Positions 1 to 7,002 of a stretch of DNA of 64,000 nt are shown here, piece after piece; within the stretch, counting starts at the first letter, position 1; each line of letters starts with the position of its first letter. Source of the stretch: CAWFPR01 sp963817635. Lineage in GTDB: Bacteria > Acidobacteriota > Vicinamibacteria > Vicinamibacterales > 2-12-FULL-66-21. The notes under the pieces were generated by a model, which saw only the letters and a list, made by a program, of their open reading frames with translations, searched no databases and had not been told where the DNA came from. The position numbers and the translations under genes were made by a program. The stretch lies in the NCBI GenBank assembly GCA_963817635.1, contig CAWFPR010000023.1, forward strand, positions 124,001 through 188,000, given 5' to 3'.

Positions 1-1
1 G

Positions 2-199
2 CGTTTTGTCTACATGATCCAGAGCATTCGCCGTCCAGCTGCGTATTACGTCGGCCTGACCTCGGACGTCGAGGTTCGCCTCACAGCGCATCGGCGCGAA
101 ATGAATCTGCACATTGGGATGGTCGTTCTCTATCTGGAACCGAGGGGCAAGGGGCGGGTACGTCCCATGGCGAGAATAGATGAGGTTGTGGCAGAATAG
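2..199 (+). pseudogene. GIY-YIG nuclease-like protein, 5' half
   Basis: The frame open from the left edge encodes the start of a small GIY-YIG-type protein: a first strand (FVYMIQS), the Y-Y-V-G core (AYYVGLTSDV) and the following R-L-x-x-H helix. Recognisable homology stops at position 90, and the frame then runs through unrelated residues to a stop at 199. The matching C-terminal half of the same protein lies at 3433-3663. The two halves share a 43-bp direct repeat, so this is best read as the 5' part of one interrupted gene. The family contains small structure-specific nucleases and many proteins of unknown role. The true start may lie just outside the window. Confidence 0.6.
48..90 (+). 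repeat. 43-bp direct repeat, left copy
   Basis: Positions 48-90 match 3455-3497 at 41 of 43 bases; the two differences are C/T and T/C transitions. The repeat encodes the same GIY-YIG core (VGLTSDVE.RLTAH) in the same frame in both copies. Sequence outside the repeat is unrelated on the inner sides, so the pair brackets a 3.4-kb segment. Confidence 0.85.
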
Positions 200-1607
200 G
201 GAGCGAAAGGCCCCGGGAGACTCGCGATGGCGCCTCTGGTCCGACGGTGTGGTACTTTCATCCCTTCCCTCGTCATCGGTACTCTTGGTGTCTTTCACCT
301 TCGTCGGCTGCGGCGGATCGACACCGGGCGCACCAAGCCCGGTCGCCGCGTCATCACAGAGCTCCGCGTCGACCGGTTGCACCATCACCGTACCTGCCGA
401 CCAGTTGGAACATTCGCCGGCCTACGGCCCGACGACCTTCAGCGTCGCCGTGACGACCGGGTCCGGATGCGCCTGGACGGCCTCCACCGCTGCTGCGTTC
501 CTGACGATCACGGCCGGAACATCGGGGACCGGCAGCGGCGTTGTGGAGGTGAAGGTCGCCGAGAACGAAGGCGACGAGCGGACCGGCACGTTGCAGGTAG
601 GCGCCGTCGCCATCACCGTCACCCAGGCCGCAGCGCCGAAGCCGCCTGCGCCGGACCCAACGCCGACGCCGACACCGACACCGACGCCAACGCCAACACC
701 GACACCAACACCGACGCCGGGTCCCTGCACCATCACGGTATCGCCGCTCACCGTAAACGTGGTCGCGGCAGGCGCCCGGGTGCCCATCACCGTGAAGGCG
801 CAGGGCAGCAATTGTGATTGGACGGCATCTCCGACCACGCCGTTCGTCCTGGTCGACGTGAACCGCAAGGCGGAAGGCATTGTCGAACTCGTCGTCTCAC
901 CGAACACAGGCCCGGCCCGCACTGGAACCGCCATCGTTGCGGACCAGACCGTGACGGTGACGCAGGATACCGTGGCGCCGACGACCTGCGTGTTCTCGCT
1001 CACGCCAGCGCTCGTCACGCTCCCCGTCAGCGGCGGTACCGCCACGTTCTCGGTGCACGTCACGCAGGGGACGGGGTGCGCGTGGAGAGCCGCGCTGATC
1101 GGCGACGGTTTGACCCTCACCAGTGGAGCGTCCGGGGTCGGTGACGGAGCGATCGTCGTCGCGGTGGCGGCAAACCCCGGCACTCAGCGGTACGCCGGCG
1201 TCCACGTCGGCGAGGCGACCGCGTTGATTCACCAGCCCGAGAACCCCGGCGGGTGCGTCTACACCGTCACGCCGTCGAGCTTCAATATCTCGGCGGCCTC
1301 GCAGACCGTGGAGTTCGACGTCACATTGACAACGGGGTCGACCAACTACTGCCAGTGGACAGCCGGCACTCCCGACTACACCCAGGCCCGCGTGCTTTCG
1401 CTCACGCCCCTGGGCACTAACAAGACGCACGTCGTCGTGTGGGTCACCGAGAACACCGGCTACTCCGAGGTGATTCGCACGGTGTATGCCGCGGGACTCG
1501 TCGTCCGGATAACACAGGCCGGGCGCATCCCGGCAACGTGCGCCTTCAGCGTCACACCGACGTCCGTGTCCGCCCCGGCAGCCGACCCCAGCTCGATCCC
1601 GGTCTAG
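180..1607 (+). CDS. BACON-repeat lipoprotein, apparently truncated
   Basis: A 475-residue secreted protein. A hydrophobic N-terminal stretch ends in a lipobox-like F-V-G-C-G, suggesting a lipoprotein; the start could be ATG 180 or an in-frame GTG nearer residue 24. The body has four repeats of about 85-90 residues. Each begins C-x-[FYI]-[ST]-[VL]-[TS]-P and contains a G-C-x-W-T/R core, and most end in [VI]-[TR]-V-T-Q or a near match. This pattern is typical of BACON immunoglobulin-like domains of surface proteins thought to bind glycans or mucin-like polymers. A Thr-Pro linker of about 20 residues separates repeats 1 and 2. A fifth repeat begins (CAFSVTPTSVSAPAA) and stops after a few residues, so the 3' end looks cut off. 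It lies inside the segment bracketed by the 43-bp repeats. Confidence 0.75.
   Translation: MRLWQNRERKAPGDSRWRLWSDGVVLSSLPSSSVLLVSFTFVGCGGSTPGAPSPVAASSQSSASTGCTITVPADQLEHSPAYGPTTFSVAVTTGSGCAWTASTAAAFLTITAGTSGTGSGVVEVKVAENEGDERTGTLQVGAVAITVTQAAAPKPPAPDPTPTPTPTPTPTPTPTPTPTPGPCTITVSPLTVNVVAAGARVPITVKAQGSNCDWTASPTTPFVLVDVNRKAEGIVELVVSPNTGPARTGTAIVADQTVTVTQDTVAPTTCVFSLTPALVTLPVSGGTATFSVHVTQGTGCAWRAALIGDGLTLTSGASGVGDGAIVVAVAANPGTQRYAGVHVGEATALIHQPENPGGCVYTVTPSSFNISAASQTVEFDVTLTTGSTNYCQWTAGTPDYTQARVLSLTPLGTNKTHVVVWVTENTGYSEVIRTVYAAGLVVRITQAGRIPATCAFSVTPTSVSAPAADPSSIPV
660..721 (+). repeat. Hexanucleotide tandem repeat (Thr-Pro linker)
   Basis: About ten copies of a degenerate ACNCCN hexamer encode the Thr-Pro linker of the BACON lipoprotein. 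Such tracts can change length by slippage in steps of two residues without breaking the frame. Confidence 0.8.
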
Positions 1608-1664
1608 TCATCGGCGAGCTCGAGTCTTTCGCACAGATCCTGTCGGTGAGCGGGTACGAGTAAC

Positions 1665-1756
1665 GGGCGCGAAGCGCTCCAGCGCGTCCGTTGAGGGACG
1701 CACTTTGCCGCCCTCAATTCGCGCGATGTACGACTGCGAGCCGAGGTACGCCGCCG
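1665..1756 (-). pseudogene. XRE-family antitoxin fragment
   Basis: The minus strand encodes SQSYIARIEGGKVRPSTDA and a few following residues, nearly identical to residues 54-80 of the intact XRE regulator at 2808-3095. At the DNA level 1668-1742 resembles 2862-2936. Nothing of the N-terminal HTH half and no partner gene remains. It is a decayed second copy about 1.2 kb from the intact gene, and lies just after the truncated end of the BACON gene. Confidence 0.65.
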
Positions 1757-1788
1757 TCCGGCGGAGGCGGCCCGTTCGTACGAGACGA

Positions 1789-1817
1789 TTGAGACGGTGA
1801 GACGACCGTGATACGAT
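1789..1817 (+). promoter_or_regulatory. Promoter of the HTH-PIN TA module (leaderless)
   Basis: A -35 hexamer TTGAGA (1789-1794), a 17-bp spacer and a -10 TACGAT (1812-1817). The ATG of the antitoxin follows exactly six bases after the -10, so transcription would begin at or next to the start codon. No Shine-Dalgarno sequence is present. Confidence 0.55.
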
Positions 1818-1823
1818 CTGCGC

Positions 1824-2105
1824 ATGGCAGGAGCACTGGTCAGCGTTGAGGAGGCGGGGCGTACCCTTGGCGTCTCGCGTTCGACCGTCTGGCGCCTGAT
1901 TCAGCGAGGCGACCTTCCAAGCGTTCGCCGAGGTGGACGGCGGCTCGTCCCGGCAAGCGCCATTCACAGGCGCGCCCGCCGGCGCCGGACCGGAGGAATT
2001 CCTCCGTTTTCTCACGACCATCCAATGTTCCGCCTCGTCGGCGCGGGCCGCGGCGGCGGCAGCGCGCCCGGTGCCCGCGACAAGCACGCCCTCCTCGATC
2101 GGTGA
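1824..2105 (+). CDS. Excisionase-type HTH antitoxin (partner of PIN toxin)
   Basis: A 93-residue protein. Residues 1-50 form a MerR/excisionase-like winged helix (SVEEAGRTLGVSRSTVWRLI, then G-D-L-P-S-V-R-R-G-G-R-R-L-V-P), the HTH_17 pattern of DNA-binding antitoxins paired with PIN toxins. The C-terminal half is Arg/Gly-rich and would bind the toxin. It overlaps the next gene by 4 bp (GTGA), a usual sign of translational coupling. By analogy with such modules it should repress its own promoter directly upstream. The ATG at 1824 is favoured because a -10 hexamer lies exactly six bases before it. Confidence 0.8.
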   Translation: MAGALVSVEEAGRTLGVSRSTVWRLIQRGDLPSVRRGGRRLVPASAIHRRARRRRTGGIPPFSHDHPMFRLVGAGRGGGSAPGARDKHALLDR

Positions 2106-2512
2106 CCCGCAGCGTTCTGTGGGATTCGAGCGCCATCCTCGCGTTGCTTGACGCCGACGATGCGGATCATGCGCGCGCGGTCGCCGCCGCTCGTGACATC
2201 GCTTCCGAACGGCGGCCGAGCTTCATCACCAACTACGTCGAAGCGGAGACCCACGCGCTCCTCTTGCGCAAGCTCGGCAGAGGAATCGCTCGCGAGTGGC
2301 TCCTGACGGGCGGGTTGACGGTCGTGCCGGTTCTCCCCGCCGAGGAGCAAAGAGCCAAAGAGATCCTGGCTCGGCACACCGACAAGGACTGGACGTTGTG
2401 CGACGCGATCTCGTTCGCCGTGCTCGACGCCCGCCACGTGACGAGGGCCTTCACCTTCGATCACCACTTCCGACAGTACGGGCGCATTCAGGTGCTCGGT
2501 TTGAACCGGTGA
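2102..2512 (+). CDS. PIN-domain ribonuclease toxin (VapC-like)
   Basis: A 136-residue PIN-domain protein with GTG start. The acidic metal site can be followed: D8 in VLWDSSAIL, E47 in NYVEAET, D100 in WTLCDAISFAVL and a late Asp in FTFDHHFRQYG. This is the standard arrangement of PIN endoribonucleases, which cleave tRNA, rRNA or mRNA and stop growth when released from the antitoxin. The length fits the family and the frame is intact. It overlaps its antitoxin gene, so the pair forms a complete type II module. Confidence 0.85.
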   Translation: MTRSVLWDSSAILALLDADDADHARAVAAARDIASERRPSFITNYVEAETHALLLRKLGRGIAREWLLTGGLTVVPVLPAEEQRAKEILARHTDKDWTLCDAISFAVLDARHVTRAFTFDHHFRQYGRIQVLGLNR

Positions 2513-2807
2513 CGGTCCACGCGTCATGCAGCGACCCTCAGGTGGTCGAGCAACCGCAGCCAGCCCGCGATCTGGTTCCAACTGGAAAACGTTTGGCTCA
2601 CCACCTCACAGTCCAGCGCCATCAACAACTTGCAATCGGAGACCACGGCGATCGCACAGAGGAATCGAACCGGCGGCACCTTGTCGCTCTGTCATCCGGC
2701 TCGAAGCGCGTCCATGTCGCGAACCTCAATTCATCGCCGAACGATCGGGGTATGTTCTTCGCCCAGGCGCGCGCAGGAAACAAGCAGCCAGCCATGCGCC
2801 GGGCGAG
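2513..2807. other. Intergenic, no gene recognised
   Basis: About 295 bp between the converging PIN toxin and XRE genes. The open frames have no recognisable protein features, and no convincing hairpin or promoter was seen. Confidence 0.5.
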
Positions 2808-3095
2808 TCAGCGCGTTGCGTGGGGTTCGAAAACAATCCGAAGCCGCGTGCGCGTTGCCTGTGCGAAACGCTCCAGCGCGTCCGTTGACGGACGCACCTT
2901 CCCGCCCTCGATGCGTGCGATATAGGACTGCGACGTCTTCATACGTCGAGCGAGCTGCGACTGCGACAGGCCCGCGGCCGCCCGCGCTTCGATCAGGGCC
3001 CGCGCGAGGTCGAACTCCTCACCGAGGGCGTCGTACGCCTCCTTGTACTCGGCGTCCTTGCTCCAGCGGCGGTGGAGCTCGCTGATCTTGGTCAT
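2808..3095 (-). CDS. XRE-family HTH antitoxin (HigA-like)
   Basis: A 95-residue regulator. Residues 30-85 form a Cro/C1 helix-turn-helix (ALIEARAAAGLSQSQLARRM, then SQSYIARIEGGKVRPS, then ALERFAQATRTRLRIVF). The N-terminal 30 residues are helical and acidic, as in HigA antitoxins where this part wraps the toxin. Its ATG overlaps the stop of the upstream HigB-like gene by 4 bp (ATGA), the toxin-first order usual for HigBA. It should neutralise the toxin and repress the operon. It is intact although its partner carries frameshifts. Confidence 0.85.
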   Translation of the reverse strand: MTKISELHRRWSKDAEYKEAYDALGEEFDLARALIEARAAAGLSQSQLARRMKTSQSYIARIEGGKVRPSTDALERFAQATRTRLRIVFEPHATR

Positions 3096-3420
3096 GGCTT
3101 CAGGTCCTTTGCCCTCTGCAGCGCCAGCTCGATCTCTCCCGTGGGCGTCTTCTGGGTCTTCTTGATAAAGGCCCTGACGATCACGTTGCTCCTTCGCCGT
3201 GATGTAGAGGGGCGCGTGCGATGCCGGCTTTCCCCTTAGGGCGAATCTCCCAGAGCTGGCCGCGGATGTGTCGGACGTGCGGCTCTTTGACGTTCGGCAG
3301 ACCGACGGATTCGATCAACTCCGAAATCCGGACCAGTCGCGCGCGCATGTCCGCCGGCAACTCGGCCAGTTCGGCGTCGACCGTCTCGTTCAACGTCTCG
3401 ACGGTCCACGCGATCGCCAT
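3092..3420 (-). pseudogene. HigB/RelE-like toxin gene with two frameshifts
   Basis: The first 70 residues are a Gp49/HigB-type RelE-fold mRNA interferase: V-D-A-E-L-A-E-L-P-A-D-M, then LWEIRPKGKAGIAR. The frame is lost in a run of C (about 3210), giving a stop at 3181. The expected rest is still readable in other frames (LYITAKEQ, then VIVRAFIKKTQKTP and a Lys-rich helix) up to a TGA at 3092 that overlaps the antitoxin ATG. So the full gene is about 108 codons with two small indels: either a recent loss of toxin activity or assembly error. TATACT lies two bases before the ATG. Confidence 0.7.
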
Positions 3421-3432
3421 TCAGTATACCAG

Positions 3433-3663
3433 ATGTGGTATCGCCAGCCCGGAGACGTCGGCCTGACTTCGGACGTCGAGGCTCGCCTCACAGCGCACAA
3501 TGCTGGATTGGCGTCACCCACCGCAGCGAATCGTCCCTGGCGAAGACTCGTCGTCGTGGAGTTCGACGACGAACGGCCGGCCGTCCAGTTCGAGAAGCAC
3601 TTGAAGTCACGCTCGGGGCGGGAGTTCGCGCGCAGACAACTCCGCCAAAGGAACTCCGGCTGA
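3433..3663 (+). pseudogene. GIY-YIG nuclease-like protein, 3' half
   Basis: From residue 9 this frame carries the GIY-YIG core and C-terminal half: VGLTSDVEARLTAHNAG, a P-W-R-R-L-V-V-V-E-F strand, the catalytic-type Glu region (AVQFEKHLKSRSGREFARRQ) and a short basic tail. The first strand and the first Tyr of the motif are missing and replaced by unrelated codons before the 43-bp repeat. Joined in frame to the fragment at 2-90 it gives a complete protein of about 90-100 residues. It abuts the divergent HigB-like gene. Confidence 0.7.
3455..3497 (+). repeat. 43-bp direct repeat, right copy
   Basis: Right partner of the repeat at 48-90, same orientation and same reading frame. Recombination between the two copies would remove 3,407 bp and rebuild one continuous GIY-YIG frame. 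Confidence 0.85.
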
Positions 3664-3736
3664 ACCTGAACGTCGGATCCTGCGAGGGACGATCTGCTGT
3701 TGACGCGGTGACCGTGCCCGGCTGCATCACAGCCGA

Positions 3737-4393
3737 TCACCGCCCGCGCGTCGCGCGAACGGTCGAGGCGAGCATAGCCAGGCTGATCCCCATCCACAGC
3801 GCAGCCCAGAGCCACGCCGGCGCCAGGAACAGCCTCGCCATCGTCGCCGCGTCCGACGGGCCGTGGACGAAGAACAGCGTGCGGATGTCGAAGACGGCAT
3901 TGAGCGCCACTTGAATCGCGAGCACACTGATCGTGAAGCCGGCCACGCCGTGCGCGGCACGCCTGCCGCCGAGCAGAATCAGAGCGGCCGCCCATGCCGC
4001 CACGACGATCGCGCCGAAGAGGTTCCGGATCCAGAGGACGAGCGTCATGAGCATGAAGACGCCGATGCCCCACAGGATCGGCCTGGCCCGGCGCTCCACC
4101 CGCGAGGCGGCGAGCAGCAAACAGCCGAAGACGCTGGCCGTGAGATAGCCGGCCGACGCGACGATGCCCTGGAACAGACGGGAGGCCGGCATGAGGCTGC
4201 GCGTCAGCCCGCTGGTGTCGGGCTGAATCGTGATCGACGAGACACTGCCGCCGAGCAGCACCACCGCGAGGGCGTGACCGCACTCGTGGACCCACGTGGT
4301 GAAGAGCGAGAACGGATAGAGCGCGAGCGACCCCCACGGCGTGAGACTGACGCCGAGGCAGAGCGCCACAGCCCACCACAGGCGTCGAGTCAT
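3737..4393 (-). CDS. M50-family membrane metallopeptidase-like protein
   Basis: A 218-residue integral membrane protein with an H-E-C-G-H motif at residues 36-40 in the second hydrophobic segment. This matches the HExxH zinc site of site-2-protease-like (M50B) peptidases. A G-G-S-V-S-S-I-T-I segment follows, as is common after the motif in this family. Later hydrophobic segments (about 75-95, 105-140, 145-165 and 185-205) suggest five or six membrane spans. M50 enzymes cleave substrates in or near the membrane; no substrate can be named here. The second zinc ligand motif (NxxPxxxxDG) of full-length M50 proteases is not evident, as in many short M50B-like proteins, so activity is uncertain. 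Confidence 0.65.
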   Translation of the reverse strand: MTRRLWWAVALCLGVSLTPWGSLALYPFSLFTTWVHECGHALAVVLLGGSVSSITIQPDTSGLTRSLMPASRLFQGIVASAGYLTASVFGCLLLAASRVERRARPILWGIGVFMLMTLVLWIRNLFGAIVVAAWAAALILLGGRRAAHGVAGFTISVLAIQVALNAVFDIRTLFFVHGPSDAATMARLFLAPAWLWAALWMGISLAMLASTVRATRGR

Positions 4394-4560
4394 CAGTCAG
4401 CGATTCTCCCCGCACATAGCGGAACGGCGATCTCGACGCCGACCGCGCGACTCGACGTGTGCCGTCGCGCTCGAAACGCAGCGGGCCCCTGAAGCGGTCC
4501 TTGACCTCGCACTCCAGCGCCACACCGTGCCGCCGCTCCGGTGACACAAGAGCTGAGGGG

Positions 4561-4593
4561 GCACCAGGGCCACCGCGCCGGCGGTCCTGGTGC
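4561..4593 (-). terminator. Terminator-like hairpin
   Basis: GCACCAGG (4561-4568) pairs with CCTGGTGC (4586-4593), with a further inner ACCGC/GCGGT stem. It sits about 30 bp past the stop of the Tat-signal gene at 4624. No T-run follows, so termination is likely but not certain. Confidence 0.5.
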
Positions 4594-4623
4594 GGGATGC
4601 TGCGAGGTATCGGCTCCGGTTGG

Positions 4624-5694
4624 CTAAGCCATCCAGGGGCGAGTTCTGCCGAGCGTGTCCTTCTCCACTACCAGGATCTGCTTGGCGAGGTTGGCATTAT
4701 TCGCGACCTGGAAATCGTACATGCCCACGGCGATGAAGTCACATCCGTTCTGGAACGAATACTTGAAGGCTTCTCGCGGCGGGAGCGCGCCGGCCGCCAT
4801 GACCTTGAATCCGATCCATGGCACTTTGGTGTTGGCCATGAACGCGGCGGTCTGTTTTGGCGTGGTATCCCAGAGGTTGTTGTGGCTACCCCACGCTCCG
4901 AGTTCCGCCTGGACGAGCTCGGTGTCCGTGGGTTTCCAATTCGGGTCCGGGTCCTTGGGCGGACCCGCGCTCCAGTAGTTTCCGCTGTGGAACGTCTTGA
5001 GATAGAAGTCCGGCTTGATGCCCGCCTTGTCCACCGCGATGGACACATCCAGCAGGTGGCTGCCGACGCCGGCGACCAGTCCCGCCTTCCTCATGGTCTC
5101 GACCGCCTTGCCGATGGCATCGATGTTCTTAGCCTTGAAGAGCGCATCGCCCGTGTTGCCGTGGACGTAGCCCCCCTTGGCGCCCATGTCGAGCGCCATG
5201 TCGAGGTCGCGCGTGATGCTGCCGTCCTGCTGTGCGCTGATCCCGGCGATCCACTGGAGCTTCCCGCCCTCCCTCATGTACTTCTTGACGGGATCAATCA
5301 TCTGTTGCGACATGCGGGCGAAGGAGGTGTTCACGCCGTACTTCTCGTACATGGCGAACGTCTCGAGGATCTTCGCCTCGGTGAAATACGCCTGTAGAAG
5401 TTGAGACGTGTACAGCAGGTCGCGCGAATGCGCCTGACCGACCACGAGGTTATGGCCCGCGATCAAGCGGCTGACCTGCAGGCTTCCCAGTTTGCCCATC
5501 GGCATCGGGCCCGGGACGTCGGGAATCGGCTGCGCCCGTCCCCGGCCGCCACCCCGTCCCTGCGGGGTTCCTGGCGGCGGTCCCTGGGCCAATAAGTTGA
5601 GTTCCTCCCAACTGTACACAGCTGCCGTCGTTGTGGCGGCCAGAGTGCCGGCTTTCTTGAAGAAACCGCGACGACTGACCTTGTCTATTGCCAT
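4624..5694 (-). CDS. Tat-exported aldo/keto reductase-like TIM-barrel protein
   Basis: A 356-residue protein with a clear twin-arginine signal (S-R-R-G-F-F-K-K at 7-14, then an Ala/Thr-rich segment), so it is exported folded, probably with a cofactor. A low-complexity Pro/Gly linker (about 40-65) precedes a TIM-barrel-like region of about 290 residues: LQVSRLIAGHN, TEAKILETFAMYEKYGVNT, LQWIAGISAQQDGSITRD, and near the end VPWIGFKVMAAGALPP. The pattern is that of aldo/keto reductase-like proteins common in Acidobacteriota and Planctomycetes. The classical Asp-Tyr-Lys-His tetrad is not obvious, so the reaction is not assigned. AGGAGG lies seven bases before the ATG. Confidence 0.7.
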   Translation of the reverse strand: MAIDKVSRRGFFKKAGTLAATTTAAVYSWEELNLLAQGPPPGTPQGRGGGRGRAQPIPDVPGPMPMGKLGSLQVSRLIAGHNLVVGQAHSRDLLYTSQLLQAYFTEAKILETFAMYEKYGVNTSFARMSQQMIDPVKKYMREGGKLQWIAGISAQQDGSITRDLDMALDMGAKGGYVHGNTGDALFKAKNIDAIGKAVETMRKAGLVAGVGSHLLDVSIAVDKAGIKPDFYLKTFHSGNYWSAGPPKDPDPNWKPTDTELVQAELGAWGSHNNLWDTTPKQTAAFMANTKVPWIGFKVMAAGALPPREAFKYSFQNGCDFIAVGMYDFQVANNANLAKQILVVEKDTLGRTRPWMA

Positions 5695-5738
5695 GAATGC
5701 CTCCTGTTAAAACATCACTGCGCCGCTATGAATGTCAG

Positions 5739-5993
5739 AAAACTAGGTCGCGCCAATAGCTGGATCGCCCGCGGCGTCTGATACGCAGTGGCGACGCCGA
5801 ACCCTGCTCCGCGCGGTCTGGATCTCGATTCGATGATGTTGCCGTTCTCGTCGTACGGCAGGTTCCTGATCGTGCTCGGCGCACTCGGGCTGGCCATGTT
5901 CATCGTCGCGTCGCGGCCTGTGGAGGCGGCGAAATTCGGCGCGTTGAAGAAGTCGAACGGGAGCATACGCCCGGATTGGGTTCGACCGGGCAC
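5739..5993 (-). pseudogene. C-terminal fragment of an Oar-like TonB receptor
   Basis: About 85 residues resemble the last beta-strands of Oar-type outer-membrane receptors: FDFFNAPNFAAS, the NLPYDENGNIIESR turn, then RGAGFGVATAYQTPRAIQLL and a final L-L-A-R strand. The normal aromatic end is blurred by a frameshift at the last codons (about 5740). There is no room upstream for the plug or barrel, since the neighbouring DUF2271 gene ends only about 90 bp away. It is the remnant of a deleted receptor gene that once preceded the Tat-exported enzyme. Confidence 0.65.
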
Positions 5994-6039
5994 CTGTAAC
6001 GGTGCTGCTACGGTTCACCAGGACTCATACTGACGGAAT

Positions 6040-6063
6040 CCCGGCGGACACGCTGCCGCCGGG
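6040..6063 (-). terminator. GC hairpin after DUF2271 gene
   Basis: CCCGGCGG (6040-6047) and CCGCCGGG (6056-6063) form a perfect 8-bp stem with an 8-base loop, 20 bp past the stop of the DUF2271 gene. No T-tract is seen. Confidence 0.45.
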
Positions 6064-6082
6064 CTATCACTACTCCGCCGTG

Positions 6083-6643
6083 TTATTTGACCGCTGCCGG
6101 CACGTACTGCACATGGACGTCGCGAACGACGTTCTCGTCACCGGGCGGCTTGCCAGGGCTATAAAGAACCTCGATCTTCACTTCCTGGGGCGACGGGCCC
6201 ACGTTGACCGTTCCCCGATACAGGACGTTGTACTTGTCGATGATGTGTACCTGGAAACAGAACACGTAGCTGCCCGCGGCGAGCCCCAGCTCTTTCAGGT
6301 CGAAAGACATCGCGCCGCTGCCCACATTCGGCGTGGGTCCAGTGACCGCGTCAACCAGGGACTTCGGCGCCGTGGCCCAGGATGCCTGCTTGACCCAATC
6401 GGGACAGGCATCTCCCTGCTTGTACTCGTTCGCCGAAAGCTCGTTACTTACGAACAGCGTCTTTACGAGCTTCCCGTCGTTGTTCTCGAGCCACATACAC
6501 GTGTGATACGTGGGCTCGACCTCGGACGGCGGCATGTAAAGAAAGGAAACCGCCAACTGCCCTGTCGCGGCGGGCGGCGGCGCTTGACCGTGGAGGATCG
6601 TTGCGCTGAAGAGGACCCCGATGATGACTTGAATGAATGACAT
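6083..6643 (-). CDS. Secreted DUF2271-family protein
   Basis: 186 residues from the ATG at 6643, chosen because GGGGAG lies just upstream and because the signal peptide (SFIQVIIGVLFSATILHGQA) then starts at residue 2. The mature part carries the DUF2271 pattern: VSFLYMPPSEVEPTYHTCMW, a W-L-E-N-N-D-G-K-L-V-K-T-L-F-V strand, a lone Trp-rich helix (CPDWVKQASWA) and a beta-sandwich end. Two well-spaced Cys may form a disulfide. The family is periplasmic and of unknown function, often found near iron- or flavin-related or receptor genes. A longer upstream frame exists but lacks a plausible start. Confidence 0.7.
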   Translation of the reverse strand: MSFIQVIIGVLFSATILHGQAPPPAATGQLAVSFLYMPPSEVEPTYHTCMWLENNDGKLVKTLFVSNELSANEYKQGDACPDWVKQASWATAPKSLVDAVTGPTPNVGSGAMSFDLKELGLAAGSYVFCFQVHIIDKYNVLYRGTVNVGPSPQEVKIEVLYSPGKPPGDENVVRDVHVQYVPAAVK

Positions 6644-7002
6644 GAGTTCTCCCCGTAGCATGTGGCGATCCCGGCCTGACCGCATCATGCTCCGGTCGAT
6701 CCTACCGCGACGCCTCGTCGTCATCCGTGGTGTTACCGTAGTCGAACCGTAGCACGCCCCATCGGCCGGGAGTCGGACGTCACCCAACGTCCACTTCCCG
6801 CCGGGTCGGGCTTCCCGGCTGCGGAGTAATCGGGTTCGTCCGGTGGGTTTCGGCCCGCAAACGCCGCCTCCCGGGCCAGTTCGGCTCCGATTTCGACTGT
6901 GCAATTGTGAACACCCCTTTCCGCCAGGCTTCCTCTATCCTCAAGTCTTGACCCCCGTGGATTGCCTGATCCAGGACCCGGCACGCTGAAAGGAGTTCCG
7001 CG
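6644..7002. other. Divergent intergenic region
   Basis: About 360 bp between the divergent DUF2271 and histidine kinase genes. It must hold both promoters, but no convincing -35/-10 pair, operator or RNA was recognised. The kinase has AGGAG seven bases before its ATG. Confidence 0.4.

Noticed and set aside
2..199. GIY-YIG fragments as part of a homing endonuclease or intron
   Set aside because: The proteins are the small stand-alone type; no intron structure or HNH/NUMOD domains were seen.
660..721. Tandem hexamers considered as a CRISPR or regulatory array
   Set aside because: They encode a Thr-Pro linker in frame and have no spacers.
4459..5397. A 312-codon plus-strand open frame
   Set aside because: Antisense to the Tat-signal enzyme, which has a strong ribosome-binding site and export signal.
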